A DNA stretch of 64,000 nucleotides from the NCBI GenBank assembly GCA_019426215.1, contig CM033393.1, forward strand, positions 9,830,046 to 9,894,045. Direction: 5' to 3'. This document shows, piece after piece, positions 44,935 through 56,661 of the stretch (the stretch's first letter is position 1; each line of letters begins with the position of its first letter). A program made the translations under genes and the position numbers. The notes beneath the pieces were generated by a model. The model was not told the DNA's origin, ran no database searches, and saw only the letters and a program-made list of their open reading frames with translations. The DNA comes from Buddleja alternifolia (taxonomy: Eukaryota; Streptophyta; Magnoliopsida; Lamiales; Scrophulariaceae).

Positions 44935-45797
44935 CATGGGCTTCGTTTGGTTGGGGTTTATAGAGGTAATATATCTATTATTACTCATAATTTTTTGTTT
45001 GGTTCAACAAGTTCAGCCCATGATACACAATAGGCCCTGTTTTTTATCACCCTATTCTAGGATACTATATACCACTAGGTGGGTGGTATCCATTATCATG
45101 AGATTATATCCAAACCTCTTTAAATATAGTAATTACTAGTTTGCCCTTTTAATTAATAAAAATAATAAATACATAGCCTAGTTACTAACCCAGCAGAGTT
45201 CTTTAGAATTTGGTATTAAACCATGTTCACGTAAAGCAAAATATATTTATATAATTCATCAATTTTATTATAATACTTTATATTATTTTATTTAATTTAT
45301 AAAACGCAGATTAGAATTATTTCTCAATCATATTCAAATGTTAAGAATCAAATTTGAAAGACAAATTTATGCTTACTATGTGAAGAAAAATTATGATGGA
45401 AATGAATATTTTCCTTTTTGAACTGATTTCTTCCTAAAATGAAGCAAGAGAAAGATTGAAGAATAAAAGCTTGAATGGTATTTTATTTTTATATTTGTGA
45501 AAAGTAAGAAGATGACTTTTGGTTATATGCTGAATAGGGTATTCCACATCTCTCTTGCCCTGCTGTTAGTAAAAAAATTATGGGTAATTTTGGTAATCCA
45601 AAAAAATTAATCGGGTATTTCAGGGTTTTTCTATTGAATTTGTCTTTATATAAAATGTTAACCAAACAATTTGAAAATAAATCCTTAGGATATCAGCCTC
45701 ATTTATTTTTGCAACCAAATAACTTTTTGCCAACCATAACTATCAAGTATAATTATATCACATTCAATCGTATGCGGGCAACCAAACAAACCCATGG
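44935..45797. mobile_element. Possible MITE-like element with short TIRs
   Basis: CATGGGCTTCGTTTGGTTG at the left and its near reverse complement CAACCAAACAAACCCATG at the right (about 45779-45796) suggest terminal repeats. The interior is AT-rich without a gene. No target duplication was established, so class and ends are uncertain. Confidence 0.4.
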
Positions 45798-46866
45798 AAT
45801 ATTGGGGCATATAGTTTAAAACCTTAATTTATAAAACAACTATTATCTTCTTGATAGTTTTTTCCAAATCGTTTCAAAAAAATAAATTTTGATTTTATAT
45901 GTGCATTTCATTGATTTAGTAAGCTTAGAGAGGAGGGAAAAAATTTATAGATCTTAAAACGGCTAGCTTAAAAAATGATATTGCTATATTTCAATAATTA
46001 ATTGCGTGAGATATTTACAATTAGGTATAAATGCCAAATCGGTCCTCTAATTTATGTCTAGTAATCATCTTGGTCTCATTCTTATAAATTTAGCCAATTC
46101 GATCTCATATCCTTTTGTTTGATATGCCAATTTAATTCCATTGTCAGTTCTTATGGCAATCTTATCGGAGACTCCCCAAAAATTAAAACTCTAACAAAAT
46201 CTAACTAATTGAAATAAATAGATAAATAAATAACAAAACTTGTTAATAAGAAAAAATTAATAACCGTACTAACCAGATTTTTAAATGATGTTTTGTAACT
46301 AACTAAAGTACTTATAACTGAGCCGTTGTTGCTAACCTCAAAGAGCAATGCCTGGAGTTTTAGTATTGGGCTTATGGAATTGTTCAGTCGTTTATGCCAC
46401 CACCTCCTCTAATGTCTCAGTAATTAGAGCTCAAATTCCTTTTTTTTTTTTACTTAATTTGTTTCATAATTTTTTGACTTTTTCTTGTTTCAACTAATGT
46501 ACATTTAAGGATAAATAGCAGACACCCCCAATCCATGGGTCACTTAGCACTTTACCTCTCAATTTATGAAAATGTGCATCCGACACCTTTATCTTTGACA
46601 ATAGTTGCATTTAACCCCGTTTGCTCGTTTCCGATGGAATCTGAGGGAATAATTTGCAAATATCCAATGGGGATTCTTAGATACTTTGAGATATGTTCAC
46701 TTTGCCTCCTGACCTTTAAAAAATATGCACTTAATCTCCTATCATACAAATTACTAATAAATTTTTATTTTGATGGAATAAATTGGAATGTTTAATAATA
46801 TCTCTTCAATAATAATTTTTAAAAATCCTATAGTTGACTTGAGCATCGTAGGAAGTCTGTTAGGAG
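45798..46866. other. Intergenic, repeat-like, no gene
   Basis: AT-rich DNA. 46505-46750 has short pyrimidine-rich phrases (GACACCCCCAATCC, CTTTACCTCTC, TTGCCTCCTGACC) of the type found in dispersed non-coding plant repeats. Short frames (46535-46795 and its antisense) have no domain. Confidence 0.45.
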
Positions 46867-47110
46867 AGCTAGGGATGGCAACGGGGCTGTTCCGGGGCGG
46901 TTCTCGGGAATCCGGAACCAAAACCGCATAGGCTAAACAGTTCCTGGAACCGGAACCGCATGTTGAAGGAACCGGAACCGCTATACCCGCATGGACCCGC
47001 TTAGGAACCGAAACCACTATACCCGCAAAAACCAGCGAGACATGTTAGGAACCGGATCCGCGAGACACGCTTGAACCCGCCAAATCGTATAGTTTTACAA
47101 ACTTCATAAC
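46867..47110 (+). mobile_element. hAT-like element end (fragment)
   Basis: Starts CTAGGGATGGCAACGGGGC, a common plant hAT terminus, followed by GC-rich GGAACCGGAACCGC and ACCCGC repeats. The matching opposite end is not seen within the next kilobase. Confidence 0.4.
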
Positions 47111-47216
47111 ATCACCTACAATTTTTATCTTCAAGTCATGCCCAAAAAATGTACAGAAACAGGCCAAATACGAGCCATAAAATAACTAAAAAAAAATTCT
47201 TTTAATATCATTACTG

Positions 47217-47377
47217 GATACGCCATTGTTAATGGCGTATCGAGTCACATGACTGGATACTCCATTAGTAATGGAGTATCCAATAACAAAATTAAAAAAA
47301 TATATATATTCTATAAACCAAAAATTTAAAAAAAAAAAAAAAATTGGTCGGGTATGCCATTGGTAATGTCGTATACC
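47217..47377. repeat. Three related short hairpins
   Basis: 47217-47241 (GATACGCCATT / AATGGCGTATC), 47255-47281 (GGATACTCCATT / AATGGAGTATCC) and 47351-47377 (GGTATGCCATT / AATGTCGTATACC) are palindromes of one pattern. The second keeps pairing although bases changed on both arms. Confidence 0.8.
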
Positions 47378-48465
47378 ATGCTATTTTTGGAGTTATAATT
47401 TTTTGTGTATTATTTATATAATTTTTATTAAAACCTATATTATTTTTTAAAAAAGTCCTTATTATTGTCGGGTCTCTAGCTTGGCCCGTTAGCGCGCATT
47501 TCTGTGTCTGGAGTGAGCTTGGCCACAGAGGCTATTGGGCTAATTCGTCGCAAAATGGATTCGGTCATAGTTGATCAAGTCATGGTTCAAAATCGCATAA
47601 TATCATTAGGTAGTGTTACACGTCCATAATCTCACTGGCTCAAGGAATAATTCTTCTGCTCCCTCTTCCAAGCATCTGTAAATGTGATTAAAAAAAATAT
47701 TCGTATAGCAAATTATACAATAAAAATATTTAATATATATATATATATATATTATGTTATAATTCTCCAAATGTGAAAATCATTTTAAGTTTACCTGGTG
47801 ATTCTTGAGGAAACATTCTCAGATTATCCGAATATTATTGAGTGATACAGAATATATACATTATATAATGTTAAAAGATGTCTAAAACAATAGTGAAATT
47901 GTTGTGAAATATATAAATATCATTAGTCACTCTTATCAATACATAGTAAGAAATTTTATTACATGAAATATAAATAAAATTAAGCTTATTGTTACTAACA
48001 AACTTATATTTGCAATAGAAATGAGTTCATTGATAATTATACCAAAAAACATTCATTGTAAATAAGTGGCAATTCTATTGTAAAAAATAATCGATCTTTT
48101 ATTGGATACTATCACGGATAACATATATAGATCTAGGTTATCATAATATCATACTAGTCATATCATTCGATATTTCATATTTTATCGGTGATATCAACTC
48201 AAAGAATAATATACATCGTTTGACACTATCTATCGTATTTGCAAGGGCCATCTATTACCTATCGACCGTCACCTGAGCCATGGTTCAAATATTAATTTTG
48301 ACTAAATTATTCATCATGTGCGTACTTAAGCTAATCAAGTTGACTGATCACATTATCGACGATACTGAGGGAGTATTACATTATTGGTCTATGCCGATCA
48401 ACAAGATAATACAAAATCAATCACCCTTCATATCTTCTGATTAATATGAATAGGCTTTAGGGACG
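47378..48465. other. Intergenic AT-rich DNA, no gene
   Basis: A slightly GC-richer patch at 47465-47640 has no recognisable coding. A TA microsatellite lies at about 47736-47752. Otherwise nothing is identified. Confidence 0.5.
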
Positions 48466-48487
48466 GATCCAAGAATTGCATGTTGGG

Positions 48488-48522
<35 letters not shown>
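48466..48522 (+). repeat. hAT-like terminus followed by 34-base G run
   Basis: AGGGACGGATCCAAG at 48462-48476 matches the terminus of the hAT-like elements near 1.5-3.2 kb. It is followed by TTGGGC and an uninterrupted run of 34 G (48489-48522). The other end of the element was not found. Confidence 0.55.
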
Positions 48523-51500
48523 CTAAGTTACCACTAAAAAGTAATTTTTTTGACAATATTTGCGTTAATTTTTTTTTCATATTTAATAGATAAGTAAAAT
48601 AACAATTATTATGTGTAAAAGAAAAAATAATTTTCAGTAAAAAATATTAGTATTTTTCGAAATATATAAACGAATTTTTGAAAAATTATCAAATTTGTAC
48701 TCCACATTCTTTGAGTACCTATTATCGTATGATTGGATAAGTAAATATCCATAAAAATACATATTAAACTTTAAATTTAAACCTATTTGCTCATACGAAT
48801 ACTCATTAATTTTATTGATAGTATTATCAAGAGCTTTCATAATTGAATAATATTTAATTTGTTAGGAACTCAATTTTTTTTTTAATATTTTCCATCCTAC
48901 TTGAATTTCCTTTTCATGTTATTTGGAGTTAGTGATTTTTTTCCTAATAATTACTTTCTAAAAAACAAGTATAGTATTAATCTAAATAAAAAGGAAAAAT
49001 GAGTGGCATCATTGCGTTCTAGAGCCATTGATCTCGCAATCTATGGGTCAACTAACTCCAAACTCACCAACCCCACCGAACCCGTTTTTCGGCTGTATTT
49101 GCATATACCCGACAATAAAAATTTGGATCAATTTTCCGACCAATTTTCTTTTTTCCTTATATACATTTTAGAATTTATGAACACAACTTATATTTCTGTA
49201 AGTTAAAAATGTGTTCTGATATACTAAAATAAGATATAAAGCCCATTAAGGGCTTAATAAGGAACAGAGGCCCAAAAATCGAGTTTACTAGACTAGGTCT
49301 GCTCTAAGTAACAGTATCGGGTTGGGTCGTTCCTTGACTCGACCCCACAAATACGAGTTATCCACCGTCCATTGGTGCCACCTATTGGCATCCTATAGAT
49401 GCCCAACAACCATTGGTACAGGGTGTGTGCTATAACTACACCTTCATAACATTCATTAGGGGTTGGAATTTTTAGAATATTCTCTCTGGTATTAGCTTCG
49501 TATCTTCTGTAGTAACGAGCCTATAAACTAAGAAGTACGTTCCTATATATATAAATTGGAAAGCAGAATCGTATGTCTTGTACGACCCTAGCAATATCTC
49601 AAACCATAAAACTACGTTGATTTGATCCTTATTAGGTACGTAGGTAGTTTAATTATTATTGAGTGCAGTCTTAAATCAAATTGATTCTACTCGTAATATG
49701 ATCCTAGTCCTTCCAGCCTGATTAGTTTAGGTTCCCAAATCTTAGCTAGATCATGTTCATATTTAAGGTACAGAAATTGAAAGCGACTGAAATGGTGACC
49801 ATTCTCCTTAATTACATCAAGTAACCATTCTAGGTGTTACATTTAAAGAGAAAGGTTCAATTACTTATGAATGTTTGCCATAGAACTTCCAAATTTAAAG
49901 GTTTTTAATAAACGAAATGAGAAAACATCTGAATGTTTGTTAGAAATTAAATGCGCAAGAGGTAAAAAAGAGTTAAGTATTCACATTGTTTTTGCTTTAT
50001 ACGTAATCAGGAAGTATTAATTCCTACCAACCATGTCCAATTTGTAGGTACAGCGAGTCCTGCTTGGGTGATACTGAAGAATTCAAAAACTTGGAGTTTC
50101 CGGTGATTTACACATGGAGGCCCGTGTGAATATATACATGGGAATAGTGTAGATCTTCCCGAATTTACAGAGTGATACTGGGTGAGCCCCAAAATTTGGG
50201 AGCTCGAATGATCTGCACTGTTCGCGTGGATATACATATACATGTGGTTGTTGGAAGGATAGATAAGAGTAATGAGAGAGACTATTGAAAGCCTATAGAG
50301 ATTTCAATTTAACATTTAGTGGCCATGGGAAATAGACTCTTCATAAAAGTCTCTAATGTAGGTGTTGGTGGCTTTCAGTATAATTTTTATCATTGATTTC
50401 GTGTGGAGTGAAGATTTCTTTAAAAAAAAATTCCTAAATAAATCATCATATTAAATTAAGCACATTAAACGACACGAGATGACCTATCGAATCAAGAAGG
50501 TTGCCCAATCTTCGACAAAATAGAAGTGAAAATCTGTTTGGATAAGTAGTAAAAAATTTGTTCTCATAGAATCGAAAATAATACTTTAATATAAGATTTG
50601 AATTTATGGATGTCGGAACTTTTTTTTATGTTACATGCATCCGTCAAATAATAAGTTGTTGAGAAATGATTACAAAGTCCATTTTGTTAATTTATTTAGG
50701 CACATCAATTACAATTATATTGGAATGAGAAATTATTATTTAACTTGTTGAGTTAACAAGAATATTACTTGTTTTTGTTTTCATAGATATAGTTGTCATT
50801 TTCAAACATAAAACATTATTTTGTTAAGTGGAAGTCGTATCATCAATATATGATATGACTTTTACTAATTTAAAAATAATTGAAATCTACTTACTAGTTA
50901 AGTTCAAATTTATCTTCTATGTTTACAAGATAACTGGACTCATAACAAATTAAATAATAATTTCTCACTCCGACATAATTCTAGTTGATTTAATCTAAAG
51001 AAATTATTGAAATCCAACACAAGTGTATCTATACGAAGAAATATCATCAAATAAAATGAAAATTTATTTGATATGCTCAAACAACTGATAGGCTTTGCAT
51101 ATTAAGTACTTAGATCCTAGTTAGGTAAATCCTAGGACCACAGAAATTAGGTATGTATGAGTATATAACATTTTTTTGGTCACAAGTTATGAAAAACTCT
51201 TTAATTGTATAATACTCACTAATGCTTATAATAATCTTAATATAAATATATCAAATTAGGGTTATAAAAGTATTATCCAACAAGTATAAACACGGGATAT
51301 ATAAAATATATGTATGGAACTGTCTAAAGTACGAAATATATTTCAATTATATATATATATATATATTACATTGGTATAATACAAATTTTAACGTGCTGAG
51401 ATATGTCGAATAGTATGTCCTTTCATTTTGTTGTTTACATGTAGCATTATTCCCCTAACTAGCTAATATCTTATTTGGCATAATTATATTATTGTCCAAT

Positions 51501-52480
51501 TGTCACTTACATTTGGAAGTCATTTGACTACCAAAGTTGAAGATGCTGAGCTGGTAACTTAATTAGGGTTTTTACATTTTCAAGGGACTTGTTTTTCTGT
51601 TCCAATTTCAGTTTGTTATGTCTTTCACATATGGAGTAGAATACATGTAAGGGCACATTTATGACCACAAAAGGCTTTATAGATACCTGACTACGGTTGG
51701 ATCAAAATATTGGTATATTATAAAGATCAGAAATCAATAAAACACAGTTCAAAATGGCTCTGATACTATATATATACATATATATATATATATATACTCC
51801 ATTATATACATATATATACATAAATGCTCGATTATCAAAAAAAAAAAATACATAAATGCTGAGTAGAATATAAATATGCCCACTTAATAGTCATGTTTTT
51901 AGGGGTCCTAGGGCAGTGGCAGAGCAGTTGGCTACAGTGCCCAAAATATTAATGTCATTCACTTTGACTGTAAACTTAGCTGTACTTGTTATTCAGTCAA
52001 ATAGCTATGGGCAGACCATATATTTCATTTTAACTATTTACTATTTCATCTCAATGTTAGTAGTGCTCACAATGTGACACTTCAAAGAGCATGCTTATTA
52101 TTGTGTTCACTGTTCTATATCTTCAAAACCTTATAAACAATCAACATTTCAGTGGGTAGTGTTTGAGAGAGATGAATTACAAATTATAGATATAATATAT
52201 ATAAATACGTATTTAAAGAATAAAAACACATAAAATTTTAAAGTTATTGTAAGCAGAGTAAATTATGAAAATTCGTTTAACTTAAACAAGAAATTCATAA
52301 CATAGATAAGCAGAAATTCGTAGAGAACATTTGTATTATTTTGGTCATTAAAGTATCAAATGAGCCTCTAATATTATTAAAGTGTTTTGAGTATACGCTC
52401 TCGGTGCACGTTAGTAGGATAACGTGAGCCCAAACACGATCGATGGAAAAACGACGAGGGAAATGCACCGCCGGCACAGT
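48523..52480. other. Gene-poor AT-rich region
   Basis: Nearly 4 kb without a credible gene. Contents: TA microsatellites at about 51347-51366 and 51764-51800, a diverged pair of 73-bp direct repeats (50068-50140, 50172-50244) and scattered AT-rich sequence. Frames such as 50007-50243 (minus) fall on the repeat pair and have no domain. Confidence 0.5.
50068..50244 (+). repeat. Two diverged 73-bp direct repeats
   Basis: 50068-50140 and 50172-50244 both begin GTGATACTG and end TATACATG-like, with partial matches between, spaced by 104 bp. Confidence 0.55.
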
Positions 52481-52567
52481 TGTCAGTCAGGCGGTCCAAC
52501 CACAGAGAATCGGGGATCCACAACACTAATCCCAGTCACTTAGACACAAAACACACTAATACCCTCA

Positions 52568-53314
52568 GTGTCAGCAGCGCCTGAGGACCTAGAGTTAGAC
52601 ATTGAAGATCTGAATCAAGAGGAAATTTATGTAGAGGACCAAATCGGAGATGAAAGGAAGGATAGGATGGCGGTGCCCACACCTAAACCGGAGCAGAGGC
52701 CGGTTAAGAACTGGACCGACCTGATTGCGTGTAATAGGGGAAATGGGCTTAAGCTGGAACAACTTGAAAGCAAGGGCAATGAGATTTGCCTTACACAAGA
52801 TGACGTAGAGCCGGAATTAGACTACTGGAGGTTTTCATTGTATGCCTCTATCCTAGGGCAGGATGTTTCTACAGTTACTATCATCAACTTTTTGAAGAAC
52901 AGATGGAAAAGGCTGATTATGCCACAGGTAGCTAAGCATGATGGCTATTTCCTGCTCCACTTTGACAAGGAGGATGATCTGTTGGCTGCAATGAATAGAG
53001 GTATTCAGTTCTTGTACTCTAAACCTCTCATTTTAAAGTGTTGGCAAGAAGGATTGGTCACAGGGAAGAAGTTAAAAATTGTCCCAATTTGGATTCAATT
53101 ACCAGATTTGCCTTTAGGTATGTGGGGGATTACTAGCTTGAGTAAAATAGCAAGTAGAATAGGGGAACCAATGAACACTGATGATATGACTGTAAAGAAG
53201 GTAAAGTTCAAATATGCACGTATCCTGGTTAATGTTGAAATGGAAAAAGAATTACCACATGAAATCAATATAAGGACTCCCATGGATGGGGAAGGTGGTG
53301 AAATAGAAGGTTAA
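52568..53314 (+). pseudogene. LINE ORF1 (DUF4283 domain)
   Basis: About 248 open codons. The frame has no ATG before residue 34 (ATG at about 52667), after a stop at 52541, so the original start is lost or the copy is 5'-truncated. An acidic N-terminus is followed by the DUF4283 region: YWRFSLYASILG, LKNRWKR, GYFLLHFDKEDDLLAAMNRG, LKCWQEG, PIWIQLPDLPLGMWG and KYARILVNVEM. This is the nucleic-acid-binding ORF1 of plant L1 LINEs. It ends just before the zinc knuckle because of a frameshift. Confidence 0.85.
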
Positions 53315-53316
53315 GT

Positions 53317-53742
53317 ATGAATGGGTCCCTTTTGTTTTGCAAGGATTGTTGTTCTTGGGGACACAGAGAGATTGCTTGTAAGAAACTTCCAATTAAGCAG
53401 TGGCAGATTAAACAGACTGAACCAGTAGTTGGAGTGAGAACGACACTGAATGTAGAGGCCAACAACACAAAAAAAGGCCACAAGATCCAAGGAGGTACTT
53501 GTTGTTGGATCACAAAGAAGAGAGATGATCACTCCTGAAAACCAGAGGGGAAAGAAAGGAGCAGACAGGGGAAATTTTAAAGGTAAAGGTGAGCTACATG
53601 ATTGGAAAGAGGTCAAAAGCACAAAGTCAAAAAAGGGGATTGTATGGGCAGAAAAGGCCTTGTTAAACCTGTTTCATGTGTTAGGTCAAGTTGGTCGTCA
53701 GGTAGAGGAAGGGATGGGACAAGCTGATGCACCACATTCTTA
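53317..53742 (+). pseudogene. LINE ORF1 zinc knuckle and C-terminal tail
   Basis: Frame-shifted continuation with CKDCCSWGHREIAC (C-x2-C-x4-H-x4-C). A Lys-rich hydrophilic tail follows in a second frame (53525-53743). No other domain. Confidence 0.75.
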
Positions 53743-54133
53743 ATGAATGTGGGTGCTTGGAATATAAAGGGGCTTAATGAGTAAAGAAGCAGCTTGCTGT
53801 TAAAAGGTTGCTATCAACCCATAAAACAGAGGTTTTTAGTATATTAGAACCAAGAGTTAAGCCAAATAACTATAATAAAGTTAGATGGTGTTTGGGGATC
53901 AATGGGGAGTGGAAAACCACTACATTAAGGCCATTAATGGCAGAATTTGGCTACTTTGGAGGAAAGGACAGGTTTAGTGTAGAGTGATTGTTGTTTTTGA
54001 TCAACACATCACCTGCAAAGTTGTGAGTGGTAAGTATAGTTTTGCATTATCCATGGTGTATGCAAGGAATGAGGAGGCTATTAGATGCCAGTTATGGAAA
54101 GATATCAGGGATATGGATTTTCAGTAACCATGG
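53743..54133 (+). pseudogene. LINE ORF2 endonuclease fragment
   Basis: MNVGAWNIKGLNE opens the usual AP-type endonuclease of plant LINE ORF2. FSILEPRVKPNNY and a broken YARNEE segment follow. Stops and a shift are present and the sequence ends at the LTR E insertion, so catalytic residues further on are absent. Confidence 0.75.
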
Positions 54134-55360
54134 TGTTAGGATTATGCCCTCCATGCCATAAAGGAATTAAATTAATTAGGGCATTTATCTTTATGTTCTA
54201 CAAACTCTTTTTATTAATAAAGGCATTTATTTTGTTCATATCAATCTTGATGGCATTAATATAAGTATTGAACGAATAAGTCCCAAGTAATCAAGAGGGA
54301 GATTCTACTCCTCATGGTTCAAGGAGGACACTACAAGTATCAGCTCCTTATGTACTTAAACTAGAGTTCGCAAGTCGAAGAGTCTTAATTGGGCATTAAG
54401 ATCAGATTTTTATGACGCAAGCTTTGACAAGGAGTATCAGACAGTCACTTTAAATGGTGGGATCTTGTGCCACAGATATATCAATGGAATTGATATATTC
54501 AAACACGGCTCGCCGTAATTCAATCACACGGGTAATTACTCGTTGACTGTCAATGATTGAATTACTGGTCATGGTAGTGTGAGTGAGCCTTAGACCTGAG
54601 GATTCACGAAAATTGGATTTATGACACTGAACGAGTTATTAGAGTAGTTAGATCCAATTCACCCTTCGGTGGGATCAATCTCGAAGTGCGGTTCAGAAGG
54701 ACAAGTGGCAATTATTCGGTGATTGCCAATATGGAGTTCACTGTCTCGAGTAGTAAACGAGTTAAGGTCCTGTTCGATCATAGGTAAATGAAATTATAAG
54801 TCTTTGCCCAAAGTAGGAGAACTAACTTGTGTATTGTACACAAGGGTAGTACAGGAATTTTATCTTACTATGATTCACAAAGCACAACATCGAGTCCTAT
54901 GAGTTTGACACAATCCATGACTCTCACTCAACCGGGATATTACAGTGAAAGGCTTATACTTACAGGATGTATGTGACCTAAAGGTGCGTATTCATCTAAT
55001 CATCTCAATTGGGTTTCAATGTGAGTACACGCGACTAGCTAGGTGACACCCACATCCTTGGTTTCCTCCCAATACCAATTGAGACGAACCTAAAGAGTCG
55101 CGCTTTAAAAAAATACAGTGAAAAAAATTCTTTCGTTGTCAAATATATTAATTAAGTAATTTGTTATTTGATGAGCAAATTAGTTTATATGATTAATTGG
55201 ATTAATGAAAATAAATTAATAATAAATAATTAGATGTATTTATAATGAACACATTAATTTATTTGATTAATTGGATTAATGAAAATAAATTATTAATAAT
55301 AATAAATAATTAGATGTGTTTAATATAGTCATCCTATTCTAAATTAATAATTGGATTTTA
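54134..55360 (+). repeat. LTR E: truncated LTR related to A/B/G LTRs
   Basis: Begins TGTTAGGATTATGCCCTCC at the break in the LINE. It carries the family features GAACCTAAAGAGTCGCGCTT and a near-perfect CTTTGCCCAAAG (54802-54813). Its 3' end is missing, replaced by the T-rich tail of a minus-strand LINE. Confidence 0.7.
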
Positions 55361-56661
55361 TTTTTTTTGGGAACATGATAGGTTTATATTGATAAAAACC
55401 GACAATACATATACTCCAGGCATACCTGGACCACTACGTATGAAACTTACTCTTTACAGTAAACCAAATCTTTTCTACTAAAGTATTTACATCACTGACT
55501 CCTATATGAAAAACACGCCTATTCCTCTCCATCCAAATGAAATATATCATCGCAGCAAACATTGCTCGTTTCTTACTACTTAGATTAGTTTTACCTTATC
55601 TGTTTGAGCCAGCCAATATTAGCTTCCCATGAATTGTGTCTGCATCTGATGTCCAGTTGCTGCCAACACTTCCTCATAACTTCTGTGTGAAACCACATTC
55701 AAAGAACAAGTAGTTTCTGCATTCCTCTTCTCTACCACAAAAAAAGCAATTTAGGTCATCCAGATGCTGCCATCTCTTCAGTTTGTCCTTCACCTTCAGC
55801 CTGTCTAAAAGTTCCAACCATTCAATGAAACGGTGTCGTGCCACTGGACCTTTTCCTAAAGGATGCTGCTCTATGCAACTTCCTCACTATGCTCCATGGC
55901 AAATGAGTATGCACTGTGTATAGAAAACCTTCCTTCCTTCCACTTATTCTGAGCAACATCAACTGCCTCCAAAAATATATCTCTGATAGCCAGAAACTTT
56001 TTCTAGAACCAAGACTGTGAACTTTTTTCTGAGATTGTCCAAATATTCCCTTGCCTTAAATAGTATGAACGAACCCACCTAATCCACAATGTATCAGATT
56101 TGGCTGCAATGATCCATATATGCTTGAAGATTGCTGCCATATTCCGTTAGATCAAATGACATTAACCCCAACCCTCCATTCTTTTTGGGCAAACACACTA
56201 TTTTCCAACTTACTACAGCTTATTATTTGCCACTACTCTTACCACTCCACAAATATGCTCTGCACAGCCTGTCAATCTCATGAACCATAGACAGGGGAAG
56301 AGGAAATATTTAGCTCCAATAAAGCTGCACTCCAAATAAAACTGATTTTATAAAGATAACTCTACCTGCATATGATAAATATTTTGTTGTCCATGAAGTA
56401 ATTCTCCCCATAATCTTTTCAACAAGCCCTTTGCAGTTATTCACAGTAAGTCTAGAAGATACCAAGGGAACTCCAAGGTATCTTATTGGCATTGTCCCTT
56501 CCACAAAGCCAGTCAATGCAAGAAAGTGTTGCTTTAACTCCTCACTCACACCACCACATATCAATTGATTTTTCCCTAGGTTTGCACTCAGGCCAGTAGC
56601 CTTAGAGAACTTCTCAAAAAATCTTCTAATATGTGCTATTAAAACCTCCTCACCCTTACAA
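55361..56661 (-). mobile_element. LINE 3' part (RT C-terminus, zf-RVT, 3' UTR), interrupted by G
   Basis: A T run at 55361-55368 is the poly(A) end on the minus strand, preceded by CGGTTTTTATCAATATAAAC typical of plant L1 3' UTRs. Further in, broken minus-strand frames encode the zf-RVT region (HLDDLNCFFCGREEEC-like, about 55720-55790). Then 56310-56564 gives the RT C-terminus. It inserted into LTR E and was in turn split by G at 56662. Confidence 0.78.
56310..56661 (-). pseudogene. LINE reverse transcriptase C-terminal fragment
   Basis: Minus strand reads CKGEEVLIAHIRRFFEKFSK, TGLSANLGKNQLICGGV, IRYLGVPLVSSRLTVNNC and SYAGRVIFIKSVLFGVQLYW, the segment just after the FADD site in plant L1 RT. 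The catalytic site would lie beyond element G and outside the window. Confidence 0.85.

Larger units (their letters stand above)
52481..54133 (+). mobile_element. LINE (L1-type) 5' part, interrupted by LTR E
   Basis: Plus-strand non-LTR retrotransposon with ORF1 (DUF4283 plus CCHC) followed by the start of the ORF2 endonuclease. It breaks off at 54133 where an LTR begins. No RT is present on this strand. Confidence 0.75.
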
